A program made the position numbers and the translations under genes. Shown here one piece after another: positions 57,460-64,000 of a stretch of DNA of 64,000 nt (its first letter is position 1; each line of letters opens with the position of its first letter). The notes under the pieces were generated by a model, which saw only the letters and a program-made list of their open reading frames with translations, searched no databases and was not told where the DNA came from. Source of the DNA: Dactylonectria macrodidyma (Eukaryota; Ascomycota; Sordariomycetes; Hypocreales; Nectriaceae); the NCBI GenBank assembly GCA_020744425.1, contig JAGMUV010000007.1, positions 682,001 to 746,000 on the forward strand, written 5' to 3'.

Positions 57460-58762
57460 CTATGTGAACTTGGTGTGAATGATTTCCGGGTTTTCGTGCC
57501 AGTCATCAATGCTCACCCACATCTGAGATACGCATTAGTCTACTGATTGAGGTGTTTGAACAGGAGATGCCATACCTTTCGGAAAGTACTTAGGCCAGCA
57601 AGAATACTACCACCAATCCACGTCGAGTACTTCCGTTCTGGGGGTGCCATGATCTTTATCCTCATGTCCTTGACGGCGAGCCTCTGCAGTTCCGTCAGGA
57701 GACGGTCTCCAAAGCCCTTGGTCAGAGTGGCGCCTCCGGAGAGGACAATGTTGGTGTAGAGGGACTTTCGCAGGTCCAGATCGGTCCGGTTAATCGAGTC
57801 AACGACGATTTGGTGCACACCCGGGTATTCGAGGCCGATGATCTCGGGGTCGAATAGGATCTCAGGAGCTCGGAAGCGCTCAGCGCCAATCTTTCGTACC
57901 TTGTTAGTTGTCGAACCATGGATTACCAAAAGGGCAGTCTCACCTTGAGCCTGTGGCCATCCGGGAGAACGTATTCCGCAATCTTGGTCTCGTTGGGCTT
58001 CACTCCCATCCAGTCCCTCTCCTCCTTCCGCGGGTCGTGCGCCACGTAGGATACACTCTCCTTGATCAGCCTCACCACCTCCTTCTCCGCACTCGTGTGG
58101 AAGACGTAGCCGCTCTTGCGCAACAGTGTCTGTAGATACTCGGTAACGTCTCGTCCCGCAACGTCAATTCGGCGGATGCTGTTGGGTATGGCGAAGCCCT
58201 CGTAAACCGGCACCGCGTGCGATACGCCATCGCCACAGTCGAGTACGACACCGGTTGTTCGGCCACTGGCGTACAGGGATAGCACAGCTTGGATGGATGT
58301 ATGCAGTGCGGGGATGTTGAAGGTCTCAAAAAGGATTTGGGCGGCGGTGTCGCGATTGCTTCGAGGGTTCAAAGGAGGCTCGGTCAAAAGAACTGGGTGC
58401 TATTCCGTCGTTAGCATCTCTGAGCAGAGTCAATCGCTTGAGAAACACCATACCTCTTCGCTAAGAGTCTTCAACCCTTCTCCATACACGTACTCCCAGA
58501 TCTTCTCCATGTCGTCCCAATCGGTCACAATGCCATGTTCCAGCGGGTACTTGATCTTCAACAATCCTCTCAACTCAGTGGCGGCCTTCTCACCAATGAA
58601 GACCTCACCCTCCAATGCACCCGCAAGCACCCTCAGATGCTTCGGCCGACCGACCCATGAGGGGAAGACACTCTTGGGCACATCGTCACCAGCAAAGCCA
58701 GCTCGAATGGTGCCAGACCCGTTGTCTAGGACTATAGTCGCATTGTGAAGGGAATCAGCCAT
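57460..58762 (-). CDS. Actin-related protein 1 (centractin), dynactin subunit
   Basis: Four exons, 380 aa. Introns are 58400-58453, 57891-57943 and 57523-57575. The actin fold is complete: [17 protein letters not shown] (phosphate loop 1), [65 protein letters not shown] (phosphate loop 2), [31 protein letters not shown] and [15 protein letters not shown]. Distinctive centractin features are the one-residue shifts around [16 protein letters not shown] and the end EIIHTKFT. It forms the short filament of dynactin, which links dynein to cargo; the Neurospora orthologue is ro-4, needed for nuclear distribution. Conventional actin is excluded by divergence in these loops. The start [10 protein letters not shown] fits the family. 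Confidence 0.93.
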
Positions 58763-59393
58763 GGTTGTGTTTGAGGGTGTGTCCAGTATTTATGTTGTCG
58801 GCTCCCTTGTTTCGATATCGCATTGGCTGTCTCAGTCGTGATTGCCTTTCACCAGCCAAAGGCCCGTCCCTTGAGCTTCCCTAGCGTCACTTCGAGCTCA
58901 CAGCATCCACCAAGTTCGACTTTTCCAGGATAAATCAGCAGTGCGGCGGTTTCCAAGAGGGTTATCAGCTTGTCGCATCCATGAATTGCCTCCAGGGACG
59001 TCGGAAAGTCGTCGTTATTAATTCCCGGTGTCGAAGTAGGGCCCCTGTCTCCTCAACGCGCTGGCCATCCAAGCTCAGGAGGCGTGGCAGCAGTGTCACG
59101 TGATCCCCAGCATGATTCGCGCCTCAGGCACAAGGAATTAAAGTGCTTCGCGTGCAAGCGCGTCTGCTCATTCACCTTCGCGTCACCGACGTGCCATCGT
59201 CTCCTGGTGCAACATCCAACCTAGCAACGAGCTTTTGAAGCATCCAGGTCACCTCCGCCACCACCCTGTCGACTTTGTGTACTCCTTCAATGCCTTTTTA
59301 GAGCGACCTATCCGTTCAGCGAGACTTGATTGACCTCGTCTTGACCACTTTCCCTTGCATGGTAGCAGACATCACTCCCCCCTAGCCGCCGAG
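58763..59393. promoter_or_regulatory. Divergent promoter region, Arp1 / APSES factor
   Basis: 631 bp between two divergent starts. A GGTCACGTGATC-like palindromic context occurs near 59096-59106 (TGTCACGTGATCC), a possible bHLH-type E-box. Otherwise no element could be assigned. Confidence 0.5.
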
Positions 59394-61705
59394 ATGGTCA
59401 AGGCCGCACCACCTGTCAATGCCGGGCCGGGCATCTACAGCGCCACATACAGTGGGGTGAGTTATCATCTTCTTCGAACTCAAATCTATTGTCGGGGTAT
59501 TCGATTCTAGCAATCGAATGCTGTTGCGTGAAAGAGCGCCTGCAACAGCACATCAGAGACTTCTAAAGTGGCTTTGCCAGAGTATCATTGCACAACGACA
59601 AATCCCCACCTCAATTAGGTCCGTATCATCTTTATTAACTCACAACTTCTTTTCTAGATTCCCGTGTATGAGTTTCAATTCGGTGCAGATCTGAAAGAAC
59701 ATGTAATGCGGAGGAGACATGACGACTGGATCAATGCAACACACATCTTAAAAGCCGCCGGCTTCGACAAGCCAGCCCGAACGAGAATCCTAGAGCGCGA
59801 TGTACAGAAAGACGTTCATGAGAAGATTCAAGGTGGTTATGGAAAATACCAGGGTTCGTTTCCCTCTATTCCACAAGACATCCACGTTATTAACAATGGT
59901 GGAAGGCACTTGGATTCCACTCGCCAGTGGAGAGTCACTGGCACAGCGACACAGCATTTACGATCGACTGCGACTGATATTCGAGTATGTTCCCGGAAAC
60001 GAGAGTCCTCCTCCCGCACCTCGGCATGCAAGCAAACCCAAGGCCCCAAAAGCTCGCCCGCCACCTCCCAAATGGAATAGTAGGTCAACTCACTCTGCAA
60101 CTCTGAACCCCGTACTCACATGTTGAAGATCCACCTCCTCCCCCAGCTCCTCCTATTCAGGAGGAGTACGAAAAAGTCGACACATTGATGGCCGAAGCCG
60201 ACACACCCGATAACCTCACGGTAGCATCAGCCTCCTACATGGCCGAGGACGACCGTTTTGACGTGTCACACACAACTGCTCAAAGGAAGAGAAAGAGGGA
60301 AGAACTAATGCAAGATCTTACAGAGCAACAACACGCTTTATATGGTGATGAGCTGCTCGACTACTTCCTACTCTCTAAGACAGAACAGCCAGCAGTTAAA
60401 CCAGATCCGCCGCCCAACTTTCAGCCCAACTGGCCCATCGACGCTGAGGATCACACCGCCCTGCACTGGGCCTCGGCGATGGGAGACATGGAAGTTGTCA
60501 AGCAGCTTAAGAGGTTCAACTCGGCGTCAGGAGTGAAGAACATTCGAGGCGAAACCCCGTTTATGCACTCGGTCAACTTCACCAACTGTTACGAGAAGCA
60601 GACGTTTCCAGTTGTGATGAAGGAGTTATTCGAGACTTTCGATGCCAGGGACAATATGGGCTGCACTGTGATCCATCATGCCGCCGTTATGAAGAACGGT
60701 CGCGTCTTTAACTCATCTTGTTCACGATATTACTTGGACAACATCCTGAACAAACTGCAAGAGACGTTGGACCCCAGCGCATTTCAGCAATTACTCGATG
60801 TTCAAGACAATGAAGGAAACACTGCTCTACATCTTGCCGCTCAACGAAACGCCAGGAAGTGCATTCGGGCGTTGCTAGGACGCAATGCCTCGTCAGACAT
60901 TGCAAATCACGAAGGCGTTCGAGCGGAGGATTTGATCATGGACTTGAACGCAACCAAGAAGGAACGCGGACCTCAAAGGTCATCGTCACCTTTTGCCCCT
61001 GAATCTCAGAGACATGCCTCATTCCGAGATGCCCTCTCTGAAAAGACGAATCGGAAGCCTCCGACCAGTTTTCAATCCGCTGCTGCCAACACAGTACAGT
61101 CACGCATCTCACCACTCATTATGGAGAAATTCCAGGATTTGGCAAAGAGTTACGAAGAGGAATGGCATGAAAAAGATGTGGCGGAGACAGAGGCCCGCCG
61201 TATCCTGTCCAACACTCAGACTGATCTTCATTCAGTACGACAACAAATAGCTGAAGTCGAGGCGCAACTTGAGCCCGATGACACTGCAGGAAAGATAATG
61301 AACGAAGCAAACCTAGCCAAGCACCAAGTTCTGTCGCTTATCACGCACCAAAATCGGCTCCACGTCCAACAGGCGGTGGATAATGAGCTAAGCCGCATCA
61401 ATGGCGATGGGGTTCAAGGGGAGTCCTACGAGGAGAGGCTGAGTCTCGCACGACAGCTGAGCCAGATGCTGACAGAGCAACGACAAGCGGAGACTGAGTA
61501 CGTAGACGCACTCAGCATGGTGGGCACTGGAGACAAGATTGAGAAGTATAGGAGACTACTCAAGCGGTGCCTAGACCCCAAAGATGGCGAAAGCTTGGAT
61601 ACCAACCTCGACAGCCTGATTGAGATGATGGAAGAGGAGAGCGATGTTCACGGGATGGATGGTGCGATGGACAGGGAGCCAATGGAACTCAGCGTTGGTA
61701 TGTAA
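59394..61705 (+). CDS. APSES/ankyrin cell-cycle transcription factor, Mbp1/Swi6 type
   Basis: Four exons, 669 aa. Introns are 59457-59657 (201 nt), 59854-59905 and 60080-60128. The KilA-N/APSES domain covers residues 20-120: [40 protein letters not shown] and [21 protein letters not shown] Pro-rich stretch follows. Ankyrin repeats lie at about 245-400, the clearest being [20 protein letters not shown] and [21 protein letters not shown] long helical region with coiled-coil character (about 475-620) lies before the end. This is the layout of the MBF/SBF subunits that drive G1/S transcription; in filamentous fungi both Mbp1 and Swi6 orthologues keep an APSES domain, and I lean to Mbp1/Res2. The factor is nuclear. 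The start at 59394 fits the [11 protein letters not shown] opening. Confidence 0.9.
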
Positions 61706-64000
61706 GCGATCTCATTGGGTTGTTGTGGTAAATATCTCGGTTACATATCCTAGAGTGCAGGAGAGCATGGTTTTGGGAGGTTGTTTGGGAGGTAAGCTAT
61801 CCGAATTGTCCCAGGTGTATTGGTTACGGCGCTGGTACGACTGGAGCGCCAGGCAACTGTTTACGAAATTTCATGTTTACTTTTTCTCTTCAAGATTATG
61901 TTTGAGAAGCCCGAAGAACCGGGTTGAGCCAATGCAGCCACTCAGACTACTGTGTTGGCTGATGCTTGTGATAGCTGTGATAGGCAACCTGCAACAAACG
62001 GGCGCACTGGAGCAGACATGATCAAAGTGATGGCCTTCCAGATTGGACGAGCGGGATCGTGCAGCTTATTAGACTAAGCGGTGAGGCACTTGAGGCTCCG
62101 TCGGGTCAGGCGGGATGACGATGGGCGTCCCCGTGATGGTTGGTCTGCTGAGACTCGGCGCTACGTAGGTCCTGTTGTGACATTGTGACGTTGAAAACAT
62201 TGTCTGGCTCGCGGGCGGTTGTGTGGGACTTCAATTCAGCCAGCCGCGGACGCCTCACAAGCGTCGTAAGTACCGGTACTTGCAACTGCCAACAGCTCGT
62301 CTGTAAGACAACGGGGAATCCACAACGGCGGAAACAGGCCAGAAGCGGGCATCTTGGGTCCAAAGAGGGATGGTTCGGCCAAGCCATGGGCCAGCCATAC
62401 TGGCCAACGAGACGCTGGTCATATCCCAAGAGGGCAACTAGGCTGAAGCGTCGACGGTGCAAGCCTGGTCCTGGTTGGGTTCTCCGAGTCCCGTTGGCGC
62501 TGGACTAGCAGGTTGATAGATCATAGCCCGCGTCGTTGGGTCACTGACGGGACAGCATCTTGGTCGTTCCTTGGTTTGGCGCTTCCGGATGAATCCTAAG
62601 CGGTCTGAGTCAGCCCGCCATTTTTCGTGAATTGAAGCCAATATTGAGTGTGGAGGAGCTGAATGTGATGGCTTTTTTCCCAAGACGGGTGGAGGGGGGT
62701 GAATGGGGGCGAATAGGCACACACACATGCACAGAACCACGTGTGGATACGACAGCGTTGAGGCTCCGGGGGGGCAATGCACGATCCCATCTCCGATCAT
62801 ATGTGGCCATATCTTGTCAGGCGGATCATAGGATGAGGTAGCAGAGATCGTCCCCGGACGCACCACAAGCCGCGCCGGCAGGCGGTTTTCCCAACTCGGC
62901 CTGGGGCATGAGGGCTGAGGCTGGCTGTGATTTTCCTCCGTCCGCGCTGGCGTTGGTACACTTTGTATTTGGCGTCGGCGTTTTGGTGCCAAGCGCTTGT
63001 TGCGGCCGGCGTTGGGAGAGGGAAGGACACTGTTGGACACTTATTGGCGGTTGGAAAATCTTTGATGGCTGCAACTTGCAGGTTTTGGCCCTTGGATGAC
63101 TCGAGGAGGGGGGATTTTGCGGGTTTCTGACCAGGGATGGATGGCATTTTGGGCTTGCTGGGGTTGTGGGACGGGAGAATTTCTCTTTAGACGCAGATGA
63201 TCAGAAGGGGGCGCGAGTAATGGATGCCGAATTTGACGAATCTAGGACGCCAGTTGGATGGGGGCCGTGTTGACCGCGACTGTGGCGATTCAGGGCGTCG
63301 CAACTGCTTGGGCAACACAAGGCACCGAGAACGATGCGTCACCAAATCCAAGCGTCACCAAGACCAAGCGTCACCGAAGTGGAAGCTGATGAGGCGGGCG
63401 GGCGACGCCTCTGACTGATCCCCGAAACGCGGAGTCATGCTGCTGAAGCCATCCTCGTCTTCGTAAGAAAAGACCAGCAAGCGGAGCTGGGCCTAAGCCA
63501 AAGAGACCAGCTCCGTCCCTTCCGCCTGGGCTGAATGGCTCGCCATGTTCGTCGGGCACCTTTTTTCTTGCCCCCTCTGATCGTCCTACAACGGCTCGAT
63601 TTAGAATCCGCCAGGGAACAGAAGTTGCCCGGGATAGTTCGAAAAGAGGCTTGGACGTGGGCTTGCTGACAACCCCCATCAGCATCAAATCACACGGGGT
63701 TGGGGCGGCCCACGACTTGTCATCAATCTCGGGCGAATTGCAGGGATTCGCAAGAGCCGGCAGGACACGCAAGAGACGGGGAACGGGCGGCGGAGGACTG
63801 TTATGGTTTGGGACTTTTTCACGACGGGGATACGAAGCACGAAGCACGAATGGCGAGTTTCGACTGGGACAGTTATTCTTGGTCGTCTCGGAGGCTGGAT
63901 CTGGGAAGAGGAGGTCGGTAGAGATAAACATGGGGTGCTGACGACAAGGTGAGAGTCGCATGTGACAAGGGGGGTGGCGACCAGGGTAGTGAGGGGCTGG
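61706..64000. other. Right-edge spacer, no gene recognised
   Basis: 2.3 kb after the APSES factor. It contains a 16-bp tandem repeat at 63336-63379. The longest frame (minus, about 63371-63961) is Pro/Arg/Ser-rich and unrecognised. It may be the promoter side of a gene beyond the window. Confidence 0.4.
63336..63379. repeat. 16-bp tandem repeat (GCGTCACCAA-type)
   Basis: GCGTCACCAAATCCAA is followed directly by GCGTCACCAAGACCAA and a third partial GCGTCACCGAAG. A short direct repeat in non-coding DNA; each unit contains GCGTCACC. Confidence 0.75.

Noticed and set aside
63371..63961. 196-codon minus-strand frame at the right edge
   Set aside because: Pro/Arg-rich without any domain; typical of random GC-rich sequence.
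1..64000. CRISPR arrays, operons, prophage or integrons
   Set aside because: No regularly spaced direct repeats with unique spacers and no bacterial gene organisation; spliceosomal introns throughout.
1..64000. tRNA or 5S rRNA genes
   Set aside because: Several GGTTCAAA-like words were inspected (for example near 2531 and 54228) but none sits in a cloverleaf with matching acceptor and anticodon arms; no 5S-like block was seen.

Overview
This window looks like nuclear DNA from a filamentous ascomycete (Pezizomycotina, probably Sordariomycetes). The evidence is: spaced genes with 0-6 short introns (about 48-75 nt, GTRNGT donors, CTAAC/CTGAC branch points, YAG acceptors); families typical of that group (DUF3824, 2EXR, fungal OTT_1508-like deaminase, Zn2Cys6, APSES factor, YAT permease); and no operons, Shine-Dalgarno sites or CRISPR arrays. 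I recognise 18 intact or near-intact protein genes and one broken locus. I found no convincing tRNA, rRNA or intact transposon. Species cannot be named from what I can see.

Layout, left to right. 0.5-2.3 kb: Pho89-type phosphate permease (-). 4.2 kb: SDH assembly factor 4 (+). 4.9-8.5 kb: Rxt3-like subunit of a histone deacetylase complex (-), with a polyglutamine tract. 8.5-12.2 kb: no gene seen. 12.2-13.3 kb: NMN adenylyltransferase-like protein (+). 13.6-16.9 kb: a divergent pair, a C2H2 zinc-finger protein (-, with an in-frame TAG to explain) and an OTT_1508-like deaminase (+). 17.2-18.4 kb: truncated Zn2Cys6 regulator abutting a truncated aldehyde dehydrogenase. 19.4-20.6 kb: membrane-anchored DUF6454-like protein. 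20.9-21.9 kb: 2EXR protein. 22.2-22.7 kb: glyoxalase/VOC protein. 22.7-26.3 kb: sparse. 26.4-30.5 kb: convergent laccase-like multicopper oxidase (+) and amino-acid permease (-). The stretch from about 13.6 to 30.5 kb looks accessory: clade-restricted families, a decayed gene and longer spacers.

32.4-33.4 kb: prolyl-4-hydroxylase-like oxygenase (+). 33.5-38.3 kb: spliceosomal DEAH helicase Prp2 (-) and ER lumenal DnaJ Scj1 (+), sharing a 462-bp divergent promoter. 39.1-42.4 kb: large DUF3824 protein (-). 45.9-47.1 kb: Erv41-like ER-Golgi cargo receptor (-). 50.1-51.6 kb: GPI-anchored GH76 mannosidase of the Dfg5/Dcw1 type (+). 55.8-56.2 kb: Par32-like GRGGAGN-repeat protein (+). 57.5-58.8 kb: Arp1/centractin (-). 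59.4-61.7 kb: APSES/ankyrin transcription factor of the Mbp1/Swi6 type (+). These are mostly housekeeping genes of secretion, cell wall, splicing, cytoskeleton and cell cycle, and they are not functionally clustered.

The observations most worth a second look are the unstudied deaminase with all expected catalytic residues and its divergent zinc-finger neighbour; the Zn2Cys6/aldehyde dehydrogenase scar; the in-frame TAG in the zinc-finger gene; a probable GC-AG intron; a stop-free 72-nt intron in the DUF3824 gene; and a 37-codon upstream ORF before the laccase. Exon boundaries were placed by eye from splice signals, reading frame and protein-family fit. No database search was run.
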